A stretch of 64,000 bases of DNA from Rhytidiadelphus loreus (GCA_947034895.1 OX344764.1:59253348-59317347), one strand, 5' to 3'. Numbered from the stretch's first letter, positions 10,961-27,926 are shown. Notes: generated by a model from the letters alone, not told the origin. Translations and numbers: made by a program.

Positions 10961-13900
10961 AGGCGTGCGACGTCTAACGTGAGGGCGCGGAAACGCGGGT
11001 TTGCTCAAGCCAGCCCTCACGGTCCAGAGCTAAGATTTGGTTTGCCTCAGAGCCCTCACGGTTTGTTTACAGCAGAATTTTGCTTGGAGGCCAAAGATAG
11101 AATCGTAAAAACTCCGTCTTGCTTCCGTCTCTCTCCCTCAGTCTCTTCTTCCGTCTCTGCGAAGGTCCTTTCCCCTCTCTCACTCGTGCTGTGAGACAAT
11201 TCTCTCTGCACATATACCTGCGACTACTGTATCACGAAGCTCCCACGCAGGTGCAAGAGTCGGAGCTGGACGGAAGAAAAGTGGGGCCCGCCTCAGGCCG
11301 TTTGGAGGCAAACCCAGCCCCAACGCACATCCATGTGCGCAGGCCTCATGCAAGCACACGCCTGGTTCGAGGTTGCAGTAGCAGCTAGCGGTAGCAAAAG
11401 TCCCACGCACAAGCGGCTATTCCAGGTGCCAAGCAGGTACTTGAAGGGGAAAACAGTGCGCGAACAGTGCGTGAATAGTATCGGCTTCCGGTGCGGCTGA
11501 TGCTGGCTCCTTGTTTTCTGAAGCTTTGAGCGAAGCCGCCCGGTGCGGCTCCTGGCAACGAGTTTCATCAGTGAAGCGGCACCGGACGGCTCCGAAGCCG
11601 CATGTGCGAGAGACACGAGAAGCAAAGGACCGGTAGCACGATTTTCGCGGTGGAGAGTTCGAACTCGGGATGCAGATTACAAGGCAGCTTGCGATAGTGT
11701 GTTTGCTGTGTCAAACCATGGCCAGCGCTGTGCTTTCGTACTCTCGCCACGGGGGGTGTAGCAAGACTCGAGAGTAACTGGTGAGCCCGTGCCGACTTTA
11801 CTCTTGCTCAGATTCGTACATGTCGTAGGTCGGTGTTCACATTCCGGTGAAGATTTGTTTCGGAGGCTTTCTCGATCAAACCTACAGGCGGTGGAATATG
11901 TTATTGGTGCTTTTCTCTAACCAGGAAAAGTTTCGATAACTTGGCGCTGGAAGTTTGGAAAATTTGTGCAAATCTTGTGACCTAGAGCTGTTTTGGTTAT
12001 CGAAGGAATAGCCGCTTGCGCGCCTTATGTTTAGCTTGAGTATCATATTTTTCATGCTTGCTTGTCCGAGGAAGAATGGCGTCCAATAGCTTTATTTTTG
12101 GTCGTCGCGATGTTTAGGGTCTCTGGAGTATTTGTTAATGGGTCTTCGTGAGTGCAGGTTCGTATTTCAGAGGGTTAGCTTTGGAATAGCCATGTGAATC
12201 CTCAATTCTTTTCAAGAGTTACGTGCTTGTCCCTTTGGTCGAATTTGTGGTGATTTAAGTCTGTTGTTCCTTTGGTAGATTGACGTATGGACACCTCCTT
12301 TGTGGCACTAGGTTTTGCGTGCGACTGTGCGATCGGGATCTTTTGTGTGCGTTAAGATTCTGAAGGAATTTCAAATAAATTGGCAAGTATATGTTGTAAT
12401 GGGAAAGATTTGTGCAACTGTACGAAACTTTAATCTAGATGTGTCTTAGGTTTTCAAGGAGAACCTCTTTTGCAATTCTTTCTTGGCAATTGAACATTAA
12501 CGATTGCTCGTGATGATTAGTGAATTTGAATCGCCAGCCGGCTGGGGCCAAGGGCGGGTTTGTGCCCGACTCCTAGGTTGCACTTTGGGAGACCATGACA
12601 CTCGTTCCGTACGATGTGGTTAAAGATCTCTAGGGCAGGAATTTAGGGACTTGATTTGGTGAGCCTGGGTCCATTATCGCAGTTTGTCGGCCATACGGGC
12701 AATGAACACAACGCGTAACAGGATGACTTCAATTTTTAGTCCCCTTCTTGATGAACTTTTTTTGACGCCCATTTCCTAAAGACGTAGAATGTCGTTGCTT
12801 TCTTATGTTTTTAGCACGGGGTTAACACTGCACTGTTAACTCTTAAACGTCACCGCTGGCCCCTCTCTCAGGCTGCGACTTTTCAGTGTTTCCAAAACTG
12901 TGACGTTGAAGGCTAATACTGTAGGGAACTTTATTTTGAGCAATTCTTCTCCTGAGCAATCATCTTGAATGCACCTATTGAGAATCTAGTGTCTTAATGA
13001 CCACTGTATTCACCCTCTGCTGCTTCGATAACAGGTAGGGCGCCAACCTTAAGCTTATTTCGGAACAACGTAAAGTAGCCAGAAGTGTTCTACCGTGGAA
13101 ATCAAATAGTACCTTTGAAGCGAATTCTAGCTGTCTGGGAGCAGGCAAGTTGGGTGCCGGAGGCTAAGATGATTACACTTGTGCTGCGGAAGTTCGGAGC
13201 CCAGAGTGATCATTCACGGCACCTCCTCCGAGTTTCTCCTCTCATTTCCAAATTAAAGACGTGTGGCGCAACCCTTTTCTGGAGAACCGCAGCAAGTGGC
13301 AGGGTCCTTGTACTGGGGTTACCAGGCCCAGAAGCTTTAGGTCATCGGGGCTGCCAGAGCTAGCATATTCATTCAACCCTTCACTCCTTCGCCGCTGCGC
13401 ACGTGCTGCGATGGAGTTGCTCCCCGCCGCGATCCTTAATGCTCAGAATCTCAACGCTGGAGTAGATTTTTCTTCATTGAGCTGAGTCACCACTGTCCTG
13501 TAGGCCCGGCCCAACGATGGTGTAGGTACTTTTTGCCCATTTTCTCTGTTCACCGCAAGATGTGTGACGGGTCACAAACGTGAATTATGAGCTTGAAGCC
13601 GCTCTAGTTTCTAGTTGTCTGTGCACCTGGTCATGGTTCTCTAGAGATGGTCGATGTCTGTGACTTTGTGAACCCGTTGTGCAGTCTATGGGAGAGCTTC
13701 ATTCCTTCCATCTGCGTTGTAGTGTCATTCTGTTTTCCCACCGTGAATTTTCTCTCCGACGGAAATAGTTTTAGTTCTAGATATGAGAAGTTGAAAACGA
13801 AGTATTAGTTGTATTAGTTCCGTGATGACGTGTACGTCTTAGTCTAATGCACGCCCCATATAACCTCAAGGGAGCCCATTTTTGTAGAGGTGTCAACTGA

Positions 13901-14461
13901 CCATTGGATATGGAGAGCACGATTATCTCTCAAACATTTGTCCTTTTGCATGATTATGGTGTCCCTCTTTCTAGTCCCTCGATTGATCAGGATTTATCAC
14001 GACCCAATCATTGAATTTATGTCAAGTAACATGAAGTAGAGTCTTGTCATGGAAATAACCTCCCTTGTCATTCCCATGCTATTTCTCATCGTGAGACTTT
14101 ATTTTCACGTTTCTTAGTCCCTATCATTCTTGGCGGCCTATGGGTTTGGATAAACGGCCGCTGAGAGTGTTAGGCTATGTACTGTTTATCTGTGCTTAAC
14201 GTTCTGTCGAGAACATTAATCACCAGTGAAGTGAGTTCTGGAGCCTAGCCAGCTGGGCGGAATAGTTCCCAGGCTGAATTCTTTGCTATTTCAGAAATCC
14301 AGTATTGAGAAATGCATGTTCTTGCTGTTACCTGAGAGATGCTCTGTCATGTTGCAGTGAAATGGTAGTGTAGCTCGCGTGAGAACTGGTGTCTGCTATT
14401 GCGGGTGCGAGAGAGGTTCTGCTTGGATCAAGCTTGGACAGGCAGAATGAGTGGTATTTAG
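10961..14461 (+). other. probable promoter, 5' leader and upstream introns of the kinase gene
   Basis: This GC-richer stretch precedes the kinase coding exons. A pyrimidine-rich block at 11110-11210 (repeated tctctc/ccgtctc) resembles a plant transcription start region. Long AUG-containing but non-conserved frames and T-rich segments (11,900-12,500) fit a long leader with introns. Short open frames, for example 13085-13363, lack any recognisable domain and I do not call them genes. Because the first coding exon I can support (14462) has no ATG, one or more further 5' exons should lie here. Confidence 0.35.
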
Positions 14462-16161
14462 GATATCATTGTGCTGGAGGAAGACAGTGATATATTCAGG
14501 TTGGAGGAAAGGAAAGACCTACTGATCCTCTCTGAGTTTAAGAAACAGGTATGGATTCGGTGCTTGGTGGTGTTGTGCGATCGGGTAGAAAAAGTTGCAC
14601 CACCATCTTCGGCTACCTGCATCTGATTTTCCATCATGCTGTAGGGAGATTCCTCTGCCATCCTGAAAGGCTTTAGACTTTTTAGTCTCATGATGAGCAA
14701 GAAAGATTGGAATGTCGAAGTGGGCAAACATGTCAGAGGACCTGCGGAAGGCACGAGTTTTGACAGAGAAATTTCCTACTTCAGAATCGATCAAGCTTCA
14801 CCGAGGGCAATGCTCACGGTTGCGAGTGAGGGTAGTGGAGACTTTGGACTTAGCGGAGGAAGAGGAAGCATCTTGTAGACATCCAGCACTGTATAGCAAA
14901 GTGTTCCGTGAACTTTGCCGACTGGTATACAGAGTGAAAATCTTTACAGATGACTGTTGCTACAAGAGGGAAAGTGATTTTGTTTTAGCAGCCATCAAAG
15001 TTTCGGCCCATAAAGAAAGGTTCATCAAGTACTACGTAGAGTTGGATTGGTGCATATTCTTGATTGAACGCGTAAGAGATGCCAAAGGTGAGCCAGTGGC
15101 TTCCAATAAGCTTGAAGGATTTGAGTGGAAGGAGAAGGTGAGGTTACTTGTAGAGCAGACTAGGAGCATAGTAGAGAAGGACTTCAGTGATTACAAAGAC
15201 GTGCTGAGAAAACATGTTCGAAAGCCTGGCGACCACCAAAAAATTTGTGCGACCCTCCTGCGTCGTTTCAAGGAGGAGACAGACCCAGTGGTCGATGATG
15301 TCGGCCTTGAAGTTCCTTGTGATATCGAAAGGAAAGGAGAACGTATTGGAAGGGGTGGATTTGGTAAAGTTTACAATTTCAAGTGGAAGAAAACAAAATT
15401 TGCCATCAAAATTCCATCAGCCAACTCTGGAACTCTGGACACGGAGGTTTCTATTCTGGAGAAGTGCTGTCATCCAAATATTGTGAACTTGATACTGTTT
15501 CACAAGAGTTCAGACGGGAAGCAGTTTCTTATGATGGAAAAGCTCTCTATGAATTTACTAACATATTTAAAGTCATTAGAACCAGGGTCCTCTGTGCCTC
15601 CCCTTGAAGCTTTAGACATGATCTTGCAAGTATGTGAAGGCATGGATTACTTGAGTGATACTCATCATGTGTCTCATAGAGATATGAAACCAGAGAATTT
15701 ATTGGTAAAGCTGGTGAGTGAACAAGACGGTCCAGTTTTGGAGTTGCAAGTGGCTGACTTCGGTCTGGCGAAAGTGCGTGTAGCGATTGAAAAGTCTTCA
15801 AAGCACACTCCAAATGTTGGAACTACAAGGTACAGAGCTCCGGAGATGACTCGTGATCCTGGACCCGGCGAAGACAAGATCCGCGGACAATCGTTGAAGG
15901 CAGATATGTTCTCGTTTGCTGTAACTTGCAGCTGCATCTTGACTGGCTGTGAGCCTTACGATGAGACAATAAGCGCTCGTGGAATGGGGGGGTTACGTAA
16001 GTTAGTAAAGAAAGGCGTTAGACCTCATTTGCCTGATGATTGTCCTGCTGGGTTAACTTCTCTTCTCCATGAGTGTTGGCATCCAGAGCCTTCCAAACGA
16101 CCTGCTTCGTTCTTTGCAATTTGTGAGAGACTGAGAAAATTGAAGGCCATTCTTCTCACAA
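14462..16161 (+). CDS. serine/threonine protein kinase part of a multi-exon gene
   Basis: The main exon encodes a complete protein kinase domain after about 200 residues of helical N-terminal sequence. Counted from the ATG at 14712, the landmarks are the glycine loop GRGGFGKV (~213), FAIK lysine (~233), catalytic loop HRDMKPEN (~322), DFGLAK (~349), and the activation segment ending YRAPEM. All catalytic residues are present, so activity is likely; the type looks TKL/receptor-like-cytoplasmic. The ATG at 14712 could be the start. Alternatively an upstream exon 14462-14548 (29 open codons, donor cag/gtatgg) joins in phase 0 at 14721 (acceptor tcgaag), giving SEFKKQ-WANMSED. At the 3' end, a donor aca-a/gtgagt follows 16161; reading on unspliced gives a stop at 16214. 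Likely a host gene. Confidence 0.75.
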
Positions 16162-16358
16162 GTGAGTACATCTCTTGTGAACTTCCACTGAGTCTTGCAT
16201 TTTCTATCAAATGACTTATTATGAGAGATCTGTGGGGTTCTGATTGGCTTCGAACTTTTGAGGGATCAGTTGCACCATATTAGAGCTAGAACTTCTTTTG
16301 TTGATGGTCACTATTGAGAAACGATTTCTGCGTAGTGCTGACAAATTTCTTGATGTAG

Positions 16359-16417
16359 GTGATTTTCACGAAGGTGACGTTCTTGAAGGAGATCAAGCTG
16401 GACCAAGTTCTCCAGAG
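16359..16417 (+). CDS. 59-nt linker exon between kinase and G domain
   Basis: The acceptor ttcttgatgtag precedes 16359, and the donor gag/gtcagt follows 16417. Joined to the single base left over from the kinase exon, it reads S-DFHEGDVLEGDQAGPSSPE, an acidic linker without stops, and ends in phase 0. Both splice signals and the matching phases support it as a real exon. Confidence 0.6.
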
Positions 16418-16907
16418 GTCAGTGTAATTTTTGCCCGTGTTTTGTTTAGAGACGTACTTCCGTGCGGCGTCCAGTGATGAAGTTTATTCGAGGATTTGAG
16501 TATTGTGATGTGATAGTCCACCTACACCAATTGAAAGCCAACATTTCTTCAATCATGCCTAAACTCGCATTCCCTTTTTGCTTTGAGCGAACGGCATGGA
16601 TTAGATAATCTCTATGAGCCTCGAGGCTCAAGAGAGTTATTGGACACAGTGCTAAATTTTACTTTTTAAATTAATATCGTCCGAGAGTGTTTTCTACTGT
16701 ATTGGTTCATCATCGGACTCGTTTTGAATAGTGTTATGGATAACAATATTTTCCCTCTTAGCCAAAGAGAACTGGGCACAGTTAGTATTATGACCTCTCC
16801 CATATGTTAGTCCTAGAAGTATATTTTACTAATCCTGGTTATTTCTCCCGATACTGTATGCAGCTATGTTTTTTTCGCTAAATCAGTGTTAAATGGCCTT
16901 GGCGCAG

Positions 16908-18038
16908 AACGGTGGAATTACTTTCGAGTCAGGCGTTCGACCGTTAAGAATCCTTGTGCTAGGGAATGCGAAATTAGTGGAAGCGACCTGCCTGTCGATA
17001 TGTGGGGCTTCAGGGCACCGTATGGAAGATCACATTCTCTTGAAAGAAAGTGTGAGTATTTCGCCGCCTATGTGTCTGTACCGACGTGCAACGAGGAGTA
17101 AAGCTGACTCCATAGACAAGGACATTATGAGCTTTGTGGAAGTCAGGAACAAACGCTGGTACCATGTGAACTTGAAGGCTGCTTGGAAGAAGGACCTGTA
17201 TTATTCTCGCGAAGACGCTATTCCGTTCCCAAATAGTAGCTCCAGGTTACATATGGTGTGGTATGTCTGCAGGAGCCGGGATGACCTTCCGAATGCCTTG
17301 CAATGGGGGGACATCACCAAGAAGCTTTATGGAGTTCCAGTACAAATCCTAGTGACTGAAACAAATGAGTATGAGAATATCCTGCTGTGGAAGCAGCGGT
17401 TCTTCGACAGTAACCAACGCGTGGAGGATTTGATTGTAAAAGTTGACTTGCAGGATGCTGAAGCGAAGCATAGGCTTTCGCGAACTTGTTGGGAGGTTAA
17501 AACAAAAGCCGAAATTAAAAACGCGGCGACAATCATTGGACATATACGAGAGCATTTGGGATCAAGTGGAATAGTCATTCCTGTTGGTATGTCTGCTAGA
17601 AGAAGAAAGGAATTCTCAGTAAATCGGAGTAAGGAATTCATCCTTAATTTTTTGTGTTCTTATTGGGATGTTCCACGAAGTTTTGTTGGGTTTCTCCCAA
17701 GTTGGACAAATCCTCAGGAAGCAACCAAATTTGTTCCATTTTGTTTACAAGACGCTGCCACCATTTTGTATAGGGAACGTGAACATATTCACGGTTCGGT
17801 TCCTCCTGAAGCAAGTGTCGAGATTGTCCTCAAGGAAGTTCAAGCGTGCGCCGAAGACTATTTTGCAAACCTGGATTTCGATGCCTGTGATAAAATGAAA
17901 TCTGGAGACGTACAAGGTTTTCTTGAGGCCGTCTTTGAGAACCGGGTCGTGCCTAAGCCTTTGGTGAGTGGACTTGATCGGAGCTGGAGCATCGCGAAAA
18001 TCATTGAACGCCTTCGTGGCAAAGGACATGGTCCATGA
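16908..18038 (+). CDS. degenerate G-domain (pseudo-GTPase) protein, probably the C-terminal half of the kinase gene
   Basis: The frame is open to the stop at 18036-18038. The start LRILVLGNAKLVEATCL aligns in form with a Walker A strand-loop-helix (ILVLGxxGxGKS), but the glycine-lysine-serine core is lost. Further on, HMVWYVCRSRDD and VPVQILVTETNEYE match the G3-following strand and the [NT]KxD region of Era/AIG-like G domains, with TETN in place of TKxD. GTP binding is therefore doubtful. An ATG at 16893 follows an in-frame TAA, so it could start a separate 381-residue protein. However, an acceptor (ggcgcag) directly before 16908 is in phase 0 with the linker exon ending at 16417, which favours one kinase-G-domain protein. 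Family identity is inferred from layout only. Confidence 0.55.
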   Translation, partial: NGGITFESGVRPLRILVLGNAKLVEATCLSICGASGHRMEDHILLKESVSISPPMCLYRRATRSKADSIDKDIMSFVEVRNKRWYHVNLKAAWKKDLYYSREDAIPFPNSSSRLHMVWYVCRSRDDLPNALQWGDITKKLYGVPVQILVTETNEYENILLWKQRFFDSNQRVEDLIVKVDLQDAEAKHRLSRTCWEVKTKAEIKNAATIIGHIREHLGSSGIVIPVGMSARRRKEFSVNRSKEFILNFLCSYWDVPRSFVGFLPSWTNPQEATKFVPFCLQDAATILYREREHIHGSVPPEASVEIVLKEVQACAEDYFANLDFDACDKMKSGDVQGFLEAVFENRVVPKPLVSGLDRSWSIAKIIERLRGKGHGP

Positions 18039-21986
<3,948 letters not shown>

Positions 21987-24317
21987 TATGAGTCCCCATT
22001 TCATCACTTGGGACTCATGATTTTTTATTTTTTTATTTTTGCAATATTGAGTGTAGTTTTATATACAAAAAAACCCCAAAGAATGCAAACCAAAATAGGT
22101 ATGTTACATGCCAATATAGCATTTGGTCCTAAATAGAGTATTTTTCCTTAAATATAGTCAAATCCCATGTGTAAATAGGATAAAAACTCAGAATTTATAC
22201 AAAGTAAGGATGTTAAGTAAAAATTGCCCAAATTATCTAAATTTGCCTCACATGTGTAGAATTCTAGCTCTTGTTCTAGCTAAATTAGTTCGAAAAAAAC
22301 TATATTAAAATCCTAAGTTGATTCTTGCAAAAAAGTTTCAATTTCCTATTCCATTCTGCAAATAGTAGAAACCCCAATTGTTAGCTGCAAGTGAAGAAAC
22401 TCAAGTTGGACCAGTGTAGGGCATTTATGACCACAGTATGGTGTTTGGAGGTGCAATTCATACTAAGATTCCAACGGCTCAATTGGGTTGTCAAGATTTC
22501 CTTCCATATGAAAGATTCCCTATTCATCAAAAATTAAAAGAGATAACAGGATTTGATTCTCCGTCGCATGTGCAAAAAAAGAAAAGAAATTTGTACATCT
22601 TTTGTGGAATCTATGAGAGGTTTCAAAAAAAGTTCCGGAATTTTTTGGTAGCCAGAAGGTCCTCCTTTAGGCAATCAAACATCAAAATTTACAATGAAAA
22701 AATTGTAAAAATGACTTGGTGTATATTAAAATCCCACTAAAAATCATCATCGTATTTTATGTTAATAAATTTTTTTAAGAAGTTTCAAGACATTTTGATA
22801 GCCAAAAGTACCCAAACCAATAAGATTCTTCAAAACTAGTGAATTGAGTCAAGTCGTTGCTAGGTTTCATTGAGTTTTTTACAAAGGAAAAAAGAGATGG
22901 GGATTTTGTACAATTAATAGTGGCCTTCTGAAGCCAATGGCACAATCCATTTGTGATTTGGAGTCTTTTTCCAAAAGTAAGAATTTAGATTAGCGTAGAA
23001 ATTCAAAAATTGAAAATTAGGATGAAAATCTTAAGCGATAAGATTATTGTTTGAAAATGAGAGGAGGTGGGTGCCATTGGAAGAGTATATAAAGGCACCC
23101 CTTCTCCTCTCAAAACACCCCTTGTAGTCATTTTAGGGCATTTGACACCATTTTAGGTCCATTTAGTTGGATTTTTGTCCACTAGAACCACATTGCCAAA
23201 TTTGTGTGTTTTTGGAGCATATCAAGCTTCAATTGTTGTTGTTTTGGCAAGCTTTGAAGGACTTAGGATTCCCTTCAAATCTTACAACTTGTTTGGTAAT
23301 TGTTGGAATTGTTGGTTTTAACTTGTTTAAGTTTTTTGTTGAATTTGGGATTTGTTTGTTGGGTGTACTGATTCTAGAATACCCCACCACCTTACCTTGG
23401 CAATACCGCTTTGAAGGGCTTCTAGTATGATTTTTGTGTAAGTTTTGTCTACTAACCAACCCTTGTACTAACTCGTATAAGTGTGGATTTTGTACTAATA
23501 CATGTTTGTACTAATCACATCATATTAATTAACACATGTTGCATACGGTTTTGGCTCATGTTATTAACCTTCTAGGTCTTGTGGAATTTTCCTTAGTAAG
23601 TTTCCAATTAGATGGCAAAACTTTGACCCTAGGAGTTTTTAGAAATCACAGAGTATTTTAAAATTCTCAATTAGACAGTGAAGCTTTGACTACAAGAGTC
23701 TTGGACATTATAGAGTATTTTGAAATTCTCAATTAGACAACAAAGCTTTGAGCTTAGGAGTCTTGGAAACAAACCCCTTAGTCATAAATTGTTCCAATAA
23801 TTTGGTAATTAGGTGCCGAATTGGTTCCAAAGATCCAAGTGTCAAAAAGTTGCTAGTTATCAAATATCCAAGTTTCAACCCGTGGAGATCACTTAGTGTA
23901 TCTATAACTAATTACGTGTGTTCAAGTGATTTTTTGACCCCTTACTTACTTTTTAATAAACTATAATTTCAACCTATAATTTGAGCTTTATTTAATAATG
24001 GCTGTAGGTTTCTATTGCCAAAAATTCCAATTCAAATAAAATATGAAATGATTTGTAGAATAGGTTGAAAAATGAACTAAAATAGCATGTTTTTCAACTC
24101 AAATATTTATAGAGAATACATTTAGATGACCATTGCATCAATATTCAAGAAAAACGAACTTTCTATAGGAAGTTATTTTCAAGAATTTATTGTTCATTTT
24201 TTAGACAATTTTTCTTATATAAAATAAGGGTGTGAAAGTTATTTTCAACTCTACAATGTATCTCTTTACTTCAAAAATTTGTAACTAATTATAATTGACA
24301 AATAAAATTACCAATAA
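21987..24317 (+). mobile_element. LTR fragment A, old degenerate copy of the C-family LTR
   Basis: The start tatgagtccccat and the following cacttgggactcat match the start of LTR C (31215). Further shared blocks include the aaaataggtatgt..cat segment near 22093 and the TATA box region at 23086-23094, 1099 bp from the start (1260 in C). The aactttgac/aagctttga tandem modules at 23610-23760 also match those of C. The copy is AT-shifted, as expected from long decay of methylated cytosines. The 3' end is not clear; it is lost before or at the DNA element beginning at 24318. Confidence 0.6.
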
Positions 24318-25076
24318 GGATGATTGCAAGAAACACTTGTCTTATTTCTTGTCCCCTTGCCCTTAAAAATTGACTTTTTGCTCATAACTTTTGCATTGTT
24401 TGTCCATTTGTCATGAAATTTGGAATGAAGGTAGATGCTAAAGTTACAGATCTTGAGTAATTTTTAAAAGTTTTTAAAAATTAGTTTACTATTTTTAACA
24501 TGCCTCCGATTGGGTGGCTACCTTGGCCATTTTGGTGGTTTTTAGTCCTATTTTTTACCCAAAAATGCAAATTTGAAGCCACAAATCGGACATGTTGGAG
24601 GTCTAATAACACTAAAAGGGTTGACGATGAGTTTTTATGAAAATAGCATCATGTCAATTGCACACATGGGGTCAAAGTGACCTTCCTTTGCGCAAAAGCT
24701 ATGAAGAGGGAAAAAATTTCCTTCATGAATTTTTTGGTGCAATGCAAATGCAGTCTTCTCTAGCAAAATGTCTTTTTTTATGGAATTTTTTTGAATTTTT
24801 TTTGAACTACTAAAAATGAAAATCTCTACAGACCCCTTTTTTGCTATTTTATGCTCCCAGTGGCTTCTGTAGTACTTCGTAGTAGTCTATAGTACTGCTT
24901 AGTACAACATAGTACTAAATCAACAGTGTAGATCTGCAGTCGCCTTCAATCAACGCTGCAGATTTTTCAGGGCGTTTCTAAAACGTAGTATTAGTAGTAT
25001 TGCATAGTATCGACAGTCCTATGGCCAAAAAACGCAATTTGGAACGAAAAATGTGAAGTGTTTCTTGCAACTACCC
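24318..25076. mobile_element. nonautonomous DNA element, 4-bp target duplication (ATAA), ggRtgattgcaagaaa ends
   Basis: The left end ggatgattgcaagaaaca and right end gtttcttgcaactaccc are inverted repeats, flanked by ATAA at 24314-24317 and 25077-25080. The 759-bp body is noncoding, with a run of tagtact words near 24,870-24,910. A sister copy lies at 35707-36432. Confidence 0.65.
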
Positions 25077-26282
25077 ATAATTCAAAACATAAACTTTTAA
25101 AGTAGAAAAAATATTTATATTTTTTCCTTTTCCTTTTATTTAAATTTTAGGATATAAAATAGGGGGTTAGGAGCCCCGTAAATGGCACCTAGGTTTCAGG
25201 ATTTAAATTTTTTTGCTTTTTGCTTATTTTTATAGTAATTACTACAAAAAGACCTGAAAAGAGTGTTTGCACTGAAATTGGTAGAAGTCCCTATTAGAAT
25301 AGTGTGGTCTAGTGAAAAGCATGGAAATGCTTAAAATACCTTCAAATGTCCAAATTCAAGGCTAAAATGGTGAATTGGAATCCGATTAAGGTTTGTCGGA
25401 ATATTGGTCAGTTAACATTCCATTAGCAAATAACCACGTTAAGGACATGTTTAAATCACGGCAGCTGACCACAACAAGACAGACATGATTAGAAGATATT
25501 GGTGGAATCAGTTTGCCCGGATTCCCTAATACAAGAATGATTCCTCCCCGGAGGAATTAAAATTGAGAGAGATAAATTAGTTTCTCCACTATAGATTGCA
25601 AGTTGGACTTGAAACTTAGCACAAAAGATTTGGGGACTTGGTAGATGCCACCCAAAAAGTTTGGTAATTTTCCAAATTACACAACATGACTCCATGGGAA
25701 GTCAACCATTTTTATCAGAGTGAGAAAAAATCATATAAATTCCTCTAGTAATGGTAAAATCTCACTAAAAATTATGATAGTGTATTTTAGCATAAATAAG
25801 CGCCTGATTAAGTTTGTGACATTCCGACATTGACTACTACCCGAACCAGCGGCGCATATAAGTTTTAACGGAATTTCAAAACATTCCGCAAGATGCCTAG
25901 CAAATCAAGAGCATACGAAGGCCAAACTAAGACATCTAGACCTCTTTTCTTACATTCTTGAATCTTCCAAACAACTTTGGCTAGTCAAAATTATCAAAAA
26001 CCATTAACTCCAAAAATTAGATTTTTCACCTTTTCACTAGGTTAGGAAACGCTATCTTTTGTGAAGAAATTGACTAGGAAGTAGGGGATTAGAGGGTGCT
26101 TAGGCTAATTTGGATCTTTTGGAACCAACAACATAGTCCATTTCTTATTTGGAGCTTTTCTCCAAAAGTTATGAGCATGACAGCAGTAGGATAGAAATTG
26201 GCGTAGTAATAAGTAGTTTTTGATTTTTTAGCTAATTAGGTAGTTTAGAGTAAATGGGGGTAAGTGAGGGGCCTTGGAAACG

Positions 26283-26290
26283 TATAAAAG
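26283..26290 (+). promoter_or_regulatory. TATA box of LTR B
   Basis: The word tataaaag follows ccttggaaacg, matching the promoter neighbourhood ccttggaaccc-tataaaag of LTR C, at a similar distance from the LTR start (1116 bp). Confidence 0.6.
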
Positions 26291-27349
26291 GCCTTCCACC
26301 GACTCCCTTTGCATTCCTTTTTCTCATTTGTTTCCTTGGTCATTTGAGACCAAGAATCTTTATTTTCATATCAAATCGCTTTTCATTTTGTTTTTGGCGC
26401 CATATGCGGCCACGTTGTCAAGGAAGTTTGGTATTTGCCAAATTCTTTGTTCTTTTATTGCAATTTGAGATTTCATTGTGTTTTAAGCATTTTGGGGTTT
26501 TTTGTGCTCATCACAAAGGACGTGGGGGTCCCTTTGTTCTAAGCTTTTTCCTTATTTTGATAACTTAAAGCAATTGTTGCACCAACCTTGAGTTAGGTGA
26601 CGTTTTATTGAGTTTTTTCTTTTATACTAACCCCAAGGACATTCTAGCCGAATTCTAGCGATGCCACTAGCTAGAATGCCTTGGAACTTACTTTAAACTA
26701 ATTATTTGTGGTCTACTAACAACTTTCAATCGAGCTTTTTTAGAGAAGAATTTCACACTTTGGGTAGTTGCAAATTCCCTCTGAAGCCTAGATGTTGAAA
26801 TTTGTGGTCCTCGTGTGTATATGTGTCATTTTTGAGTGATTTGGGTGGGATCCAAACCTCACGTTTTAATACTAATCCACTAGTAGACATTGATCAAAAT
26901 TTGGGCCTAAAACCCCCGAACAATGAAGCTTTGCCCTTGGGTCAAATTTTCTAGTTTCAATTGGTTTTATTCTTAGTTTAAAAATTGGGGCCTTACTTCC
27001 CCGGACAGCAAAGCTTTGCTCTTATTAACAATTTTCTGGTTTATTTTGCATTAAAAGGGTCCCCAAAGGAGACTCAAAGTAGGTTTTAAAAAACCATTGT
27101 AGCGAAGCAACAACCAAAAAAATTGGAAAAAAAACAATCACAGGCCATCCAACTCGGCCTAGCAGTCAGGAGTCCAAATCGGCCCAGCAGTCAAGCGTCT
27201 CGCTCAACCAGCAGACATGAGTCCAGCACAGCCAGTAGTCAGGCCTCGAGTCAGGCGACCAGCCTGGCTAGTGACCAAGCCTTCCGGCTCGTCAGTTGGT
27301 AGGTTGCTTGATCGGGATCCAGGTTGTGAGATTGGACCAATTGCACATA

Positions 27350-27926
27350 AGGTGGATACACCCAAAAGCGCCACAAATTGGGCTGTGAGTAATTTGAAGG
27401 CTAAGTAGATAATAGGGAATACAAGTTTGTAAAGAGATGTGTAGAAAAGGAAGAAATGCACAAAAAAAAAATTGATTTTGACAAATATGAGATCACAGTA
27501 GGGATACAAAGTTTTGGAAGTAGAGTATTCAAAAGTGCTCATAGGCTGCACTAAAAATCAGCAGTCACATGCACAAAGTTCCCCTCCCAAGGTGTCAGAA
27601 TGATAAGAAATGGAGTTGCAATCGTGTTTAAAACAATGAAAAAAAACACCAAATTAGTAACCAACAAGCAATAGAAAAGCTTGTCAGTAATCAATGGGAA
27701 TTGTCCATGTGTTTGAAAGAAGAGAAAATAATGATTACCTTGTCAGAAAAACAAATCAACATGTGATGTGAGCTTAGAAGCATAACACCAATACCAAAAT
27801 GGCCAATGGTTCCTTGATGAACCACCAAATTCACTCACTGACAATTTTCAGTAGATAACTACACCATTTAAGGGCTTAATCTAAGGTGCGCTTTAAGGCA
27901 CTGCGCCATAATGGGTGTACCCACCT
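27350..27926. mobile_element. TA-flanked MITE nested in LTR B
   Basis: The ends aggtggatacacccaaaa and atgggtgtacccacct are inverted and bounded by TA on both sides (27348-27349, 27927-27928). It is 577 bp, of the same family as 19118-19390, with no coding capacity. Confidence 0.6.

Noticed and set aside
11119..11761. Several overlapping ORFs upstream of the kinase gene
   Set aside because: All frames are open because the DNA is GC-rich; no conserved motif, and a leader/promoter explanation is simpler.
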